Shown here piece after piece: positions 25,205 to 33,796 of a stretch of 64,000 bases of DNA. The stretch comes from Deltaproteobacteria bacterium (GTDB taxonomy: Bacteria; Myxococcota; JACRCW01), in the NCBI GenBank assembly GCA_016218805.1, contig JACRCW010000039.1, forward strand, positions 20,904 through 84,903, read 5' to 3'. The position numbers and the translations under genes are program-made. The number at the start of each line of letters is the position of its first letter. The stretch's first letter is position 1. The notes beneath the pieces were generated by a model. That model searched no databases. It had not been told where the DNA came from and saw only the letters and a program-made list of their open reading frames with translations.

Positions 25205-26294
25205 TGACATCCCCATGTTGGTGGCTGGGAGCCTGCCACAGGCGCGCGATGGCGTCGTCAGGAGGCACCTGCGCACCTGCGGCGCCTGCGCCAGCGAGTT
25301 TGAACGGGAGTTGGCCTTCACGCGTGCGCTTGCCGGGGACCCGGACGTGCCGTCCCCACGGGAGGTCCGGCAGATCATGGCCCGGGCTTGCGCGGTTGAC
25401 CGCCCGCCCGTGCGGCGGGTGTTCTCCCGGAGCGTCCCGGTGGTACTGGCCATGCTGTGCGCCGCGGGCGCAGCGGTCTTCCTGGTGGCACCGCAAGGAG
25501 ACCTGCTGCGGCGCACCGCCGACACGCCCGCGGTGGCCACGGGATCTGGGATCGGCCATGATGAGGGACGGTCGGTCGCGCTCGGCACGTGGTTGGAGCA
25601 TCCGGATACCCGCATTGGGGTGTATTCGCTCCCGCGCGGTGGCTCGCTGGAGTTGTCGGGCCGGGCGCGCTTCCTTGACGGGGCGCGGTTGGAGCTTGCG
25701 GAAGGAAGCGCCGCGCTGGAGGTCACGCCGGGGCGGGGGGGGTTTGAGGTGGTGACGCAGTATGGCTGGGTTGCCGTGGTGGGGACGCGGTTTGTGGTGG
25801 AGTTGCAGGAAGACCGCGTGCGCGTGGAGGTGCTGGACGGCGCGGTGGACGTCTTCCCCTCCCGGCCAGCCACACCACCGCTGCGGTTGACCGCCGGCAT
25901 GAGCGCCTGGACAAACGGCGAGGCGTCTGGCGTGGAGCCCGCCGCGCCGGTTTGGCAGGAGCCGCGACCGCCGCAAACCCCTCCGCGCCGCCATGCCCGC
26001 GTCAACGGGCGCGCCGAAGCGGAACAGGTGGCGGGGCGCCTGGTGGCCCAGGCCAATGAAGCCCTGCTCGCGGGCGCGTTTGGTGACGCCGAGCGCTTGG
26101 CCCGGACGGCGGCGGAGTTGTCCCGCGGCAATGCAGAGGCGTACCGGGTTTGGGGGTACGCGCTGCATCGCCTGGGGCGACCTTGCGACGCGGCCGCGCA
26201 GCTGCGTCGCTCCCTCAAACTGGAGGCATCAGGGACAGCGGCGGAGAAGGCCGCCCGACTGCTGCGCGACGCCTCCTTTGCCCGGTGCGATTGA
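25188..26294 (+). CDS. FecR-type anti-sigma factor with zinc-finger-like N-terminus and C-terminal TPR
   Basis: 368 residues from ATG 25188, overlapping the sigma gene by 17 bp. The N-terminal 50 residues carry the anti-sigma HCC pattern (RRHLRTCGACASEFE). One membrane helix lies at about 83-104 (SVPVVLAMLCAAGAAVFLVA). The periplasmic FecR-like beta domain follows (GGSLELSGRARFLDG, GWVAVVGTRFVVELQ, VEVLDGAVDVF). A Pro-rich hinge and a helical region with a TPR-like hairpin (NAEAYRVWGYALHRLG) close the protein. In FecI/FecR-type systems this chain holds the sigma factor at the membrane and releases it on an outer-membrane signal. No TonB-dependent receptor is in the window, so the cue is different. 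Confidence 0.85.
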   Translation: MRHVRDDIPMLVAGSLPQARDGVVRRHLRTCGACASEFERELAFTRALAGDPDVPSPREVRQIMARACAVDRPPVRRVFSRSVPVVLAMLCAAGAAVFLVAPQGDLLRRTADTPAVATGSGIGHDEGRSVALGTWLEHPDTRIGVYSLPRGGSLELSGRARFLDGARLELAEGSAALEVTPGRGGFEVVTQYGWVAVVGTRFVVELQEDRVRVEVLDGAVDVFPSRPATPPLRLTAGMSAWTNGEASGVEPAAPVWQEPRPPQTPPRRHARVNGRAEAEQVAGRLVAQANEALLAGAFGDAERLARTAAELSRGNAEAYRVWGYALHRLGRPCDAAAQLRRSLKLEASGTAAEKAARLLRDASFARCD

Positions 26295-26296
26295 AC

Positions 26297-27307
26297 GTGC
26301 CACCCGCCCTCTTGGCCCTGTTGCTGCTGCCAGCGTCGCCGGCCAGTCCCGCCCTGCGCGAAGTAGCGGTGGTGGCGAACATCAATGACCCCGTTGCTGA
26401 TGGCCCGGCCTGGGAAGTTCCGCTGCGGGCGGCACTGGACGGGCTGCCAGATGTGTACGTACGAACCGCCGCGGACACGCGCTTTGGCATGTACTTGGCC
26501 CAGCAGGCAGGGTGGCATTGCGAGGACATCGCGCCGTGCCTGGCGGACTTGGGCCGCGTCCTCAAAGTGGATACGGTGCTCCACGCCAGCCTGGACGACC
26601 GATTGGCCTCCCCGCGGCTGACTCTGGTGGCCATCGGCGTCGACGCGAGGGGCGAGACGGGCCGGGCCACTGCGCAACTCCCCGGTGACCCCAATGCCTG
26701 GCGGGGCCCGGTGGTTCGCCTGTCCCGCCACGTGCTGCGGGTGGGCGCCACGGTCGTCGTCCACGGTGCAGGCGGGGGTTTCACGCTTGACGGAGAACCA
26801 TTTGTCGCCGGCAGCGAACCTGCGCAGGTGATGGGCATTGGCGTAGGCCAGCACGTCCTGACGACACCCACGGGCACGCGGCTGGGGTTTGACCTGCCGG
26901 CTGGCCCCTTGGAGGTGCACCTCTGGCCTGGAGCGGACCATGCCGCAACCGCACCGGCAGCGCCACCTGCGGCGGCGCCCCCACAAACTTCCCGCAGGGG
27001 AGTGGTGGCCCTGGCGGCCCTTGCGCCGGCCGGGGCGTTGCTGCTGGGCGGGGCTCTGGTCACACTGGCCAATGCAGGCGCGGCGGCCGGCGCGGCCGCT
27101 GTGGTGCTGGGTTCGCTCCCGCGCCAGAGCGACGGGCGTGTTATGGCGCGCCCCGGCCAGTCCCGCAGGGAGGTGGAACTGTTGGTCCTGACAGGTCTGG
27201 GCCTGGCAGGCTGGGCTCTTGGGTCCGTCTGTGTTTCGTCGTTGCTTGCGTCCGGTGCCCTCGCCTGGCTTGGGGTGGGGGCGGCGGCTTGGAGATGGGT
27301 GGATTGA
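26297..27307 (+). CDS. Exported protein with Cys pair, PEGA-like segment and C-terminal membrane helices
   Basis: 336 residues from GTG 26297; a TTG at 26291 overlapping the previous stop (TTGA) is equally possible. Signal peptide PPALLALLLLPASPASPA. The first mature domain has the Cys motif WHCEDIAPCLADLGRVLKVD, closely similar to the protein at 9537-10640. Residues about 150-200 (GATVVVHGAGGGFTLDG) look like a PEGA-type beta module. Two or three hydrophobic helices fill 235-336. It is the fourth gene of the sigma operon and overlaps the next gene by one base (TGATG). Likely anchored in the inner membrane with a periplasmic sensor domain; function unknown. Confidence 0.7.
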   Translation: MPPALLALLLLPASPASPALREVAVVANINDPVADGPAWEVPLRAALDGLPDVYVRTAADTRFGMYLAQQAGWHCEDIAPCLADLGRVLKVDTVLHASLDDRLASPRLTLVAIGVDARGETGRATAQLPGDPNAWRGPVVRLSRHVLRVGATVVVHGAGGGFTLDGEPFVAGSEPAQVMGIGVGQHVLTTPTGTRLGFDLPAGPLEVHLWPGADHAATAPAAPPAAAPPQTSRRGVVALAALAPAGALLLGGALVTLANAGAAAGAAAVVLGSLPRQSDGRVMARPGQSRREVELLVLTGLGLAGWALGSVCVSSLLASGALAWLGVGAAAWRWVD

Positions 27308-28959
27308 TGGCAGTCCCCAAGGCTTTGGGCGGTTGGGTGATTCGCGCGTTCGCCGCTTGGGGAGCCGCCAGCTGCGGCAGCTCCCCGCTCATTGCAGAGT
27401 GCCGCACGGACCGCGACTGCGAGCGCGGCTACTGCCGGGCTGACGAAGGCATCTGCGTCGCCGGCCGCCGGGAGGACCCCTCTTCGGGCTTGGCGGCGTC
27501 ATCGTCGTTCTCTCCCGCGGACGGCTCTTCCTCGGCAGCGGGCGCAACCTCAACCGGGACTTCTTCGTCGGGGCCGTCCGTCCCCTCCAGTTCGGCGCCG
27601 CACGCAAGCAGCCTATTCCCTCGCTCATCATCCGCGCCGCGCGGTGCGTCCTCCGCCTCCTCCAGCGGTCCGGCGGTCGCATCGTCCTCCGCGCCTGCAA
27701 CCAGCGGACCCGCCGCGTCATCTTCGCTGGCCCCTGCCAGCGGGTGCTGGGCCTGTGTGCTCTCCGTGGTGAGCACACCTGCCTCAACGCTGGAGCTGTT
27801 GCCCCCGAAGGTGGTCCCCGGCACGGACCCGCCCTTGGTTCTGGTTCAGGAGAAGGACCTGGCGTTCTTGGGCGTCGACGGCGCGGGGGCGGTTAGCGTT
27901 GTAGGTAGCGCGCCTGCCGTCATGGACAGTCCCGTGACCTGGTTTGCGGACGGCGCCGCCAGCTGGGGAGCTGCGGTGCCGCTCAAGGAGGGCGACTCAT
28001 TGCCGTTCTACCAATGGACGGCGGGTTCCTTGCTGGACCAGGTGGATCCCGCCACGGCGTGGCAACCCCAAGCGCGGGTGATGACTCTTCAACTGGCGGG
28101 CGAGGAGGTTGTCGCGGGGGGGGGCGCGGCCGGTGTCAGCGCCGTCTCGTCGGGGCGCTCGCAGCGGGCTCAGGTGGCGTCACGCGCCGGAGGCGGCACC
28201 AAGGGCTGGCTGGTGGAGGCATGCGGGGACCCCGCCGTCCACGTCGTGGTCACGGCGGAGAAGGACCAGGTGTTTGCTTACGCGGTTGACCAGACCGCGG
28301 GATTGACCCTCAACGCGTTGGGTTCGGCTTCAGTTCCCGGTGAGTCTGACACGCCCGCCCTGGCCTGGGCGCGCGCGGACGGGAGCACCGGGCTGCTGGT
28401 CCTGCGCAAGGGAACGCCCGCATCCCTGGTGACGCGTTTCCGGGTCACCACTGCCGGCCTGGCGGAGGAGGCTTCCGTCACGGTGGATGGTCTGGAGGTC
28501 AAGAACAGCGGGGCGCTGGCTTGGGGGCCTGATGGGTTGCGCGCCGCCGTGCCCACGTCGCAGGGGGCCATTGTGGTGCTTCGGGCGGAGGAGACCCCGC
28601 TGACGTGGGAAATGGTCCCCTTGGAGGTGGAGGCGGTCAAGGTGGGCGGAGTGGTGGCGGTGGTGGGGAACGGCCAGGAACCCACGTGGATCGCCGGCAT
28701 GGAGAACGGCGCGGTGTACGCCGTGCGTGGGGCAACCGTGCTCCCCGGGTTCCCGGTCCAGCTGGGCACGCCGCTGAAACACCCGCCGGCGCTGGTCGCC
28801 AGCGGCGCGGACGGCATGGCCGCAGTTTTTGTCGGCGGGGACGCCACCGGGTGGTCCATTCACCGGCTGGAGTTGGAGTTGCCCCGCTCCGGTCTCACGG
28901 TGAGTTGGCCTGAGTACCAGGCCGACCGGCGCAACTCCGGTTGCCTCCCGTTGCCCTGA
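27307..28959 (+). CDS. Lipoprotein with Ser-rich stalk and beta-propeller-like domain
   Basis: 550 residues from the ATG in TGATG at 27307. Lipobox GAASC with Cys23, then a Cys-rich knot (ECRTDRDCERGYCRADEGIC), then about 100 residues rich in Ser/Ala/Pro that form an extended stalk. The C-terminal 380 residues are repetitive beta sequence (SVVGSAPAVMDSPVTW, DTPALAWARADGSTGLLVL, DGMAAVFVGGDATGWS) of PQQ/FG-GAP-like propeller type without clear Ca loops, ending DRRNSGCLPLP. A run of nine G bases (28116-28124) lies mid-gene. Expected at the outer surface. The gap of 59 bp to the next gene carries the second promoter box. Confidence 0.75.
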   Translation: MAVPKALGGWVIRAFAAWGAASCGSSPLIAECRTDRDCERGYCRADEGICVAGRREDPSSGLAASSSFSPADGSSSAAGATSTGTSSSGPSVPSSSAPHASSLFPRSSSAPRGASSASSSGPAVASSSAPATSGPAASSSLAPASGCWACVLSVVSTPASTLELLPPKVVPGTDPPLVLVQEKDLAFLGVDGAGAVSVVGSAPAVMDSPVTWFADGAASWGAAVPLKEGDSLPFYQWTAGSLLDQVDPATAWQPQARVMTLQLAGEEVVAGGGAAGVSAVSSGRSQRAQVASRAGGGTKGWLVEACGDPAVHVVVTAEKDQVFAYAVDQTAGLTLNALGSASVPGESDTPALAWARADGSTGLLVLRKGTPASLVTRFRVTTAGLAEEASVTVDGLEVKNSGALAWGPDGLRAAVPTSQGAIVVLRAEETPLTWEMVPLEVEAVKVGGVVAVVGNGQEPTWIAGMENGAVYAVRGATVLPGFPVQLGTPLKHPPALVASGADGMAAVFVGGDATGWSIHRLELELPRSGLTVSWPEYQADRRNSGCLPLP

Positions 28960-28985
28960 TCCACCGCAGATTCGATTTCTGTTTG

Positions 28986-29011
28986 TCTCCCCCGGCGGCC
29001 GGCCCCGTATA
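28986..29011 (+). promoter_or_regulatory. Candidate ECF-type promoter before the prepilin genes
   Basis: TCTC, 16 bp, then CGTATA (29006-29011), within CCGTATACCT, the same ten bases as upstream of the sigma operon. The -10 ends 7 bp before the GTG start at 29019, so the transcript would begin at or next to the start codon (leaderless). Confidence 0.45.
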
Positions 29012-29018
29012 CCTGAAT

Positions 29019-29528
29019 GTGAGCACACGCCATTCTGCCCGGCGCCGCCGTGGCTTCACCCTGCTCGAACTCATCGTGGTGGTAACCGTGGTGGGCATCA
29101 CGGCCAGTCTCGGCGTTGCGCAGTGGCGCGGCGCCAAAGATACCGCAGAGGCGCGCGCCGCAGCCAAGACCGCGGCGTCCCTGGTGACCACCGCCCGCAT
29201 GTTGGCACAATCCCGGCGGAGCTTTGTGAAGGTCAACGCCGTCACCACTGGCCGGGGCAGCATTGTGCTCCAGGAGTGCCACAAGGCGTTTGGCGACTAC
29301 TCCACCGGCGGGTGTACCTACACGGACCTGGATCAAACGCGGATGACCATGGGCGCGGACGACTACTCCACGCTCACGCTGCAGAACGTCTCCGGTGGCC
29401 CCATCGTCTTCACGCCGCTGGGGCTGGGCGACTCATCCAACGCGGACATGGTCCTGTCGTTTGTCAGCCGTGGTGGCAACAACTCCCGAACAACGGTGTC
29501 AGCCCAGGGGCTGGCCATTGCGAACTGA
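29019..29528 (+). CDS. Type IV prepilin-like protein (FimT/GspH-like)
   Basis: 169 residues from GTG 29019; an ATG two bases earlier is followed at once by a stop. A basic leader ends RRRRG and is followed by FTLLELIVVVTVVG, the class III prepilin signal with Glu at +5, cut by the prepilin peptidase. The globular part has a Cys pair (ECHKAFGDYSTGGC) and short beta-strands, as in FimT/GspH minor pseudopilins. No ribosome site is visible, consistent with a leaderless mRNA. It opens a set of four prepilin-like genes in the usual fimT/pilV/pilW/pilX order. Confidence 0.85.
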   Translation: MSTRHSARRRRGFTLLELIVVVTVVGITASLGVAQWRGAKDTAEARAAAKTAASLVTTARMLAQSRRSFVKVNAVTTGRGSIVLQECHKAFGDYSTGGCTYTDLDQTRMTMGADDYSTLTLQNVSGGPIVFTPLGLGDSSNADMVLSFVSRGGNNSRTTVSAQGLAIAN

Positions 29529-29540
29529 CCGGAGACGACC

Positions 29541-30032
29541 TTGGCCCGCGCCACGCCTTTGACCGACCTGATGCTCTCCTGCGAGCCACCGCGGGGATTC
29601 TCCCTGCTCGAAGCCGCGCTCGCCATTAGTCTCGCCAGCATGATTGGTCTGGGGACTCTGAGCTTGCTTGATACCATGCACCGCACCAAGCAGACGACCC
29701 GCGCGCGGTCAGAAGCCTCGGCGATTGCGCGGGACACCTTGGACACCGTCCTCAGCCTGACCAGCCCAACCTCGGGCGGTGCGGCCTTTGACGCCATGTT
29801 GAAATCCCCGGCCAGCCCGTTTTCCCTCGGCACCGTCAGCACATCCGCGGACCTGTCCACCGGGGGAACCTGGACGGCCAGCGCATCACTCCCGGGTCCG
29901 TTCACGCGTGAACTCACGCTGGCCCACGCGACCGGCGATCCCGACTCCTTGCTGACCCTCACGGTGGACGTCTCCTTCCAGCAGGGCACTCAGACGCGCC
30001 ACGTGGTGGTGAAGTCCAAGGTGCTCCGGTGA
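29541..30032 (+). CDS. Type IV prepilin-like minor protein (PilV-like)
   Basis: 163 residues from a TTG at 29541 preceded by GGAG. The leader SCEPPRG is followed by FSLLEAALAISLASMIGLG: prepilin cleavage G|F, Glu +5 present. The rest is a small Ser/Thr-rich globular domain ending VVVKSKVLR, without cysteines. Position and size suit a PilV/GspI-like minor subunit. It lies 12 bp after the FimT-like gene, and its stop overlaps the GTG of the PilW-like gene (GTGA). Confidence 0.82.
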   Translation: MARATPLTDLMLSCEPPRGFSLLEAALAISLASMIGLGTLSLLDTMHRTKQTTRARSEASAIARDTLDTVLSLTSPTSGGAAFDAMLKSPASPFSLGTVSTSADLSTGGTWTASASLPGPFTRELTLAHATGDPDSLLTLTVDVSFQQGTQTRHVVVKSKVLR

Positions 30033-31120
30033 CCGCCGCCGGCGCCGCGGGGCGGCGGGCAGGCTTCACGCTTCTGGAGTTGGTGGTGGCCTCCACGGTC
30101 ATGCTGGCCGTGTTGGGGGGACTGGTCATGCTGACCGCGTCCATCCCCAAGCAGGCGCACACCCTGGCCATCCGGGTGGACACGCAGAACCGCCTGCGCA
30201 TCGCCCGGCACATGCTGACCCAGGAGCTTCAGAATGCCGGCTTTGGATGGCGGCGCGAAGGGTACAGCTCCGTTGACACGGGCACGTTTGGAAGCGCGGG
30301 CTACACGGTGACAGGGTGGCCAACCCGTCCGGTGCTCACCAACTTCTCCACCACCGGCATGGACACCGGAACGGACACGCTCACCGTGGTGCTGCCGGTG
30401 GACTACAATGCGCTGGCCGGCGTGGACACCACGGCCACGGCCGTCAGCTGCCCCGGCACCACCGGCAGCGCCGTGTTCCCCACAACCACCAACGCCTCCA
30501 ACGCCGCGGGTTGGGGCGGCGTTGCACTGCTGTTTGACGCAAACGTTGCTCACTTGGCCCCCATCGCGGCGGCGGCGTCATCCTCGCTCACCTTGACCAT
30601 CGGGGACTGCGGCACCGCAGCCGGTGGAGGAGGCGTGGCGGCGGGCGCGAACTTCCCGAGGACCATGAGCGTCACGCGGGTGAAGTACGTGACCTACCGC
30701 GTGGCCGCCGGCCGCCTTCAGCGAGCGGAAGTGACCACAAGCGGTGGCACGGCTTCGTTTGTGGACGTGGTGGACGGTATTGAAGACCTCCAGGTCCGGT
30801 TTGTTGTCACCGTCATCCCGCTGTCTGGCGCTGCCAGCACCGGGGAGGTGTTATGCGAGGGCAACACCGGCGCCACCTTCCCCTCCGCGGACAACTCCAC
30901 CTGCGGATCCCTGGCCCTCCGCAAGACCGCCATCTCCGGTAACGACGCCGTGCGCTTGACGGCGGTGGAGGTCGGTCTGGGCGCGCGGTCGCTGCCGGCC
31001 ACCAACGATATCGTCACTGCGCGACCCGCGCTCTTCGATCACGCGGCGGGGAGTTCTGACAAGTATGTCCATCGACAGGAGGTGTGGCGTGTGGCCCTTC
31101 CCAATGCGTACGCATTCTGA
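30029..31120 (+). CDS. Type IV prepilin-like minor protein (PilW-like)
   Basis: 363 residues. Leader AAGRRAG, then FTLLELVVASTVMLAVLGG, with Glu +5. The long helix continues to LRIARHMLTQELQNAGFG, the hallmark segment of PilW/GspJ. The C-terminal domain has three Cys (AVSCPGTT, CEGNTG, CGSLALRK). PilW-type minor subunits sit near the pilus tip and prime assembly. The start overlaps the previous stop by 4 bp, and the next gene begins 17 bp before this one ends, so all are coupled. Confidence 0.87.
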   Translation: MTAAGAAGRRAGFTLLELVVASTVMLAVLGGLVMLTASIPKQAHTLAIRVDTQNRLRIARHMLTQELQNAGFGWRREGYSSVDTGTFGSAGYTVTGWPTRPVLTNFSTTGMDTGTDTLTVVLPVDYNALAGVDTTATAVSCPGTTGSAVFPTTTNASNAAGWGGVALLFDANVAHLAPIAAAASSSLTLTIGDCGTAAGGGGVAAGANFPRTMSVTRVKYVTYRVAAGRLQRAEVTTSGGTASFVDVVDGIEDLQVRFVVTVIPLSGAASTGEVLCEGNTGATFPSADNSTCGSLALRKTAISGNDAVRLTAVEVGLGARSLPATNDIVTARPALFDHAAGSSDKYVHRQEVWRVALPNAYAF

Positions 31121-33788
31121 CCCGCCCGCCAGGCGCGCACGGCAGCGGGGATTCGGACTGGTCCTCACCATCGCAGTGGGTGCGGCGGTATTGGCGGCCG
31201 GCGCGGCAGCGTTCTCCGTCATGCGCACGGAGGTGCAGGCATCCAACGCGGAGTTGGCCAGCACGCGGGCCTATGCGCACATGATGGCTGGCTTGGCGCA
31301 CGCCGCGGCGGCCCTCAACGCCAACCAGGCCACCGCCGAATCACAGCTGAAGGCGGCCATGGCGGGGTCGGCGGCATCACTTGGGTCGCTCGCGCTCAAA
31401 CCCTTCAACGCTTCGTCCCCGGACCTCTCTGGCAAGGTTGCGTTCGACGACGGCGACTACTCCGTGTACGTCGCGGACGATCCCGCCGACCGAGACGGCG
31501 ACGTGACGCTGGACTCCAACAAGCGCTTCGTATTGCGCGTGGTTGGCCGCCACCGCGGCTCCGAGTCTGCCGGGGAGTTTGAGGTCAACCTCCCGTTCCT
31601 GGCCAACCTCCCGGGCGCGTTTGTTGGCTGTTTCGCAGGGAACACCTCCGGTGTGAAGTGGGTCTCTGAGCAGGGACCGCTGGCGGGCCTCGCCCGCTTC
31701 CGCATTGACGGATACACAACCCTGCCCTCCAACAAGGGCCAGCACGCCATTGTGCTCAACCGGGACTTCCAGCGCATGAACGGGCTGGCGCAGTGCATTG
31801 ACGGCACGGATTCGCCTCCCTGCCCCACCAACCGCAACCCGCGGCTGTTCTACCCGCCCTCCACGACGGCTGACCAGGACCCCCGGCGCTTTGCGTCCGC
31901 CGGCGTGGGCGGCGTGGGCACCGCCCATCCGTACGACCAGGTTCTCATCGGGTATCGCGGCGGCCCCACGGCCACGGACAACTACGAGGCCCAGTGGGCG
32001 GCTCAGAAGGACGACGAGGCCCGCAAGGGCATCTACGCGTGCGACAACCACGCCACGGACACCACCAGCCCCCCGCACAAGGACGCGGCGTATAACTGCA
32101 GCATGGGTGCGGCGCTCAACGGCGCGCCCAACTGGGCGGACAACAACGCCAACCACAGCGGGTTGTCCTGGAACGTCATCCAGTCCGTGGTCCGGCACTG
32201 CCGTGGCAATGGTCGCTATGGCATTGGCAGCCACTACCTGCAGGTGCGCTGTGATACCGGGTACAAGTACCTGGAGAACGTGGCAGCGTGTCTGATTCTC
32301 CCGCCGGAGCTGCGCACGTACGTCCAGAAGAACGCCACGCTGGGCGGCACTCCGCCTGCGGCGTGGGGGCCCGACGGCGTGGTGGGCGGAACGGACAACT
32401 ACCGCGAGGATGACGGGGCCCCGAACACCGCCGTGGGTACCAACCTCGCCGGGTGCCTGTCCGGCACCACCACCTGCAACCAGGAGGGTGACTTCCGGCT
32501 GGACTTTGGCGAATGCAACGATGCGTGTGTGATTGGCACTTGGACGGGGAGCGATTCCAACACCTACCCGCTCAGCGCGTGCATCAATCTGGATTCCGCC
32601 GGCCAGCACACGTACGGCTTCGCGTCGGGGACCAACAACTCAGCCACGTGTTCGCCGCCCGCCACCGGTTCGGCCCATGACGACCACGTCACCGCGTCCG
32701 GCCACACCACCGGCTGGTGCGTGTACAATGAGGTGGGCTCCAACAACTTCCTGATGCGGCTGGACCTCACGGACCAGGGACCGCTGGGCACGTGCGACAC
32801 CAACTGCCTGCAGCGCGTGGCGGAGCAGACCACCGGAGGCGGATGTACCGTGCCCACCAACGCGGGGATGCCTGCCCCCGGCGACGTTGACGCGAACGAA
32901 CGCTGCGTGGCGGACGGTCTGACGCCAGGCACGGGTTACTCCAATCCGCGCAACCTGGTGCAGTTCTCCGGGTGGACCGGGCGCAAGAACTGGGACTCCA
33001 ATGGCGACGGCACGGACGACGCGCGCTCATTCGCCTTGTTCTCCAAGCCCGCCACGTGGCTGCAACACCCCAACCACCGCCTGAACTGGCTTCCGTCAAA
33101 CTCCACCAACGTCTGGACCGGCAGCAGCTTCGCAGACTATTGCGATCCTACCAGCGGCGCGCAGACGGAGATGGTCAATCTGCTGGACTCCCTGTCCACG
33201 TCGGCGGCCACGGTCTTTGATGATGGCACCAACACCAACGGCGCGGTCACGTCCGGAACCACGCGCTACGTGGGCCTGTCCGCCGGCAAATCCAAGGACG
33301 GCGCGGACCACACCGCGGACTGCCACTTCACGGACACCGTGGACGAATACGGCCGCGCTGATCCCTGGATGGACCCCACACAATGCAAGCCGTACGTGGT
33401 GCAGACAGCCAGCGGTCTCAACATCAACGCGGGCGGGAAGATCTGCGGCTGCGGGCTGCTGCTGGTGAAGGGAAGCGGCGGGTCGGGCAGCATCGCCCTG
33501 AGCGGCCAGCTGCTCTGGTACGGGCTCATTGTGGTCTACTCCAGCGCCGCCAACCTGACGCTCAACCACAACAGTTCGGGCACCAGCCCGTATCCGTCCA
33601 GCTTCTACCTGGAGGGCGGTTTCCTGGGCGTGGGCAGCGGCACCTCCACCAACCTCAACATGTCCACCAAGCTCAACAGCCTGACTGCCGGAATGTCCAA
33701 CCACATCCGTTACAACCCGGTGGCCATCTCCGAAGCGCTTTCCAAGACGCAGACCTCGTCACGGAAATCCTTCCGCGTCCTGTACTGA
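31104..33788 (+). CDS. Giant PilX-like protein, putative pilus tip adhesin
   Basis: 894 residues from ATG 31104, inside the end of the PilW-like gene. The leader ends ARRARQRG and continues FGLVLTIAVGAAVLAAGAAAF, a prepilin signal with Leu instead of Glu at +5, as in PilX/GspK-type tip subunits. The next helix (EVQASNAELASTRAYAHMMAG) is PilX-like. The remaining 800 residues form an exceptionally large Cys-, Asn- and Thr-rich globular region with many Asp/Asn loops (SNGDGTDDAR) and paired cysteines, like secreted adhesin or binding domains. Usual PilX is about 200 residues and pairs with PilY1; no pilY1 is here, so this protein may merge both roles. That is an inference from position. Confidence 0.72.
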   Translation: MRTHSDPPARRARQRGFGLVLTIAVGAAVLAAGAAAFSVMRTEVQASNAELASTRAYAHMMAGLAHAAAALNANQATAESQLKAAMAGSAASLGSLALKPFNASSPDLSGKVAFDDGDYSVYVADDPADRDGDVTLDSNKRFVLRVVGRHRGSESAGEFEVNLPFLANLPGAFVGCFAGNTSGVKWVSEQGPLAGLARFRIDGYTTLPSNKGQHAIVLNRDFQRMNGLAQCIDGTDSPPCPTNRNPRLFYPPSTTADQDPRRFASAGVGGVGTAHPYDQVLIGYRGGPTATDNYEAQWAAQKDDEARKGIYACDNHATDTTSPPHKDAAYNCSMGAALNGAPNWADNNANHSGLSWNVIQSVVRHCRGNGRYGIGSHYLQVRCDTGYKYLENVAACLILPPELRTYVQKNATLGGTPPAAWGPDGVVGGTDNYREDDGAPNTAVGTNLAGCLSGTTTCNQEGDFRLDFGECNDACVIGTWTGSDSNTYPLSACINLDSAGQHTYGFASGTNNSATCSPPATGSAHDDHVTASGHTTGWCVYNEVGSNNFLMRLDLTDQGPLGTCDTNCLQRVAEQTTGGGCTVPTNAGMPAPGDVDANERCVADGLTPGTGYSNPRNLVQFSGWTGRKNWDSNGDGTDDARSFALFSKPATWLQHPNHRLNWLPSNSTNVWTGSSFADYCDPTSGAQTEMVNLLDSLSTSAATVFDDGTNTNGAVTSGTTRYVGLSAGKSKDGADHTADCHFTDTVDEYGRADPWMDPTQCKPYVVQTASGLNINAGGKICGCGLLLVKGSGGSGSIALSGQLLWYGLIVVYSSAANLTLNHNSSGTSPYPSSFYLEGGFLGVGSGTSTNLNMSTKLNSLTAGMSNHIRYNPVAISEALSKTQTSSRKSFRVLY

Positions 33789-33796
33789 GTCCGCGC

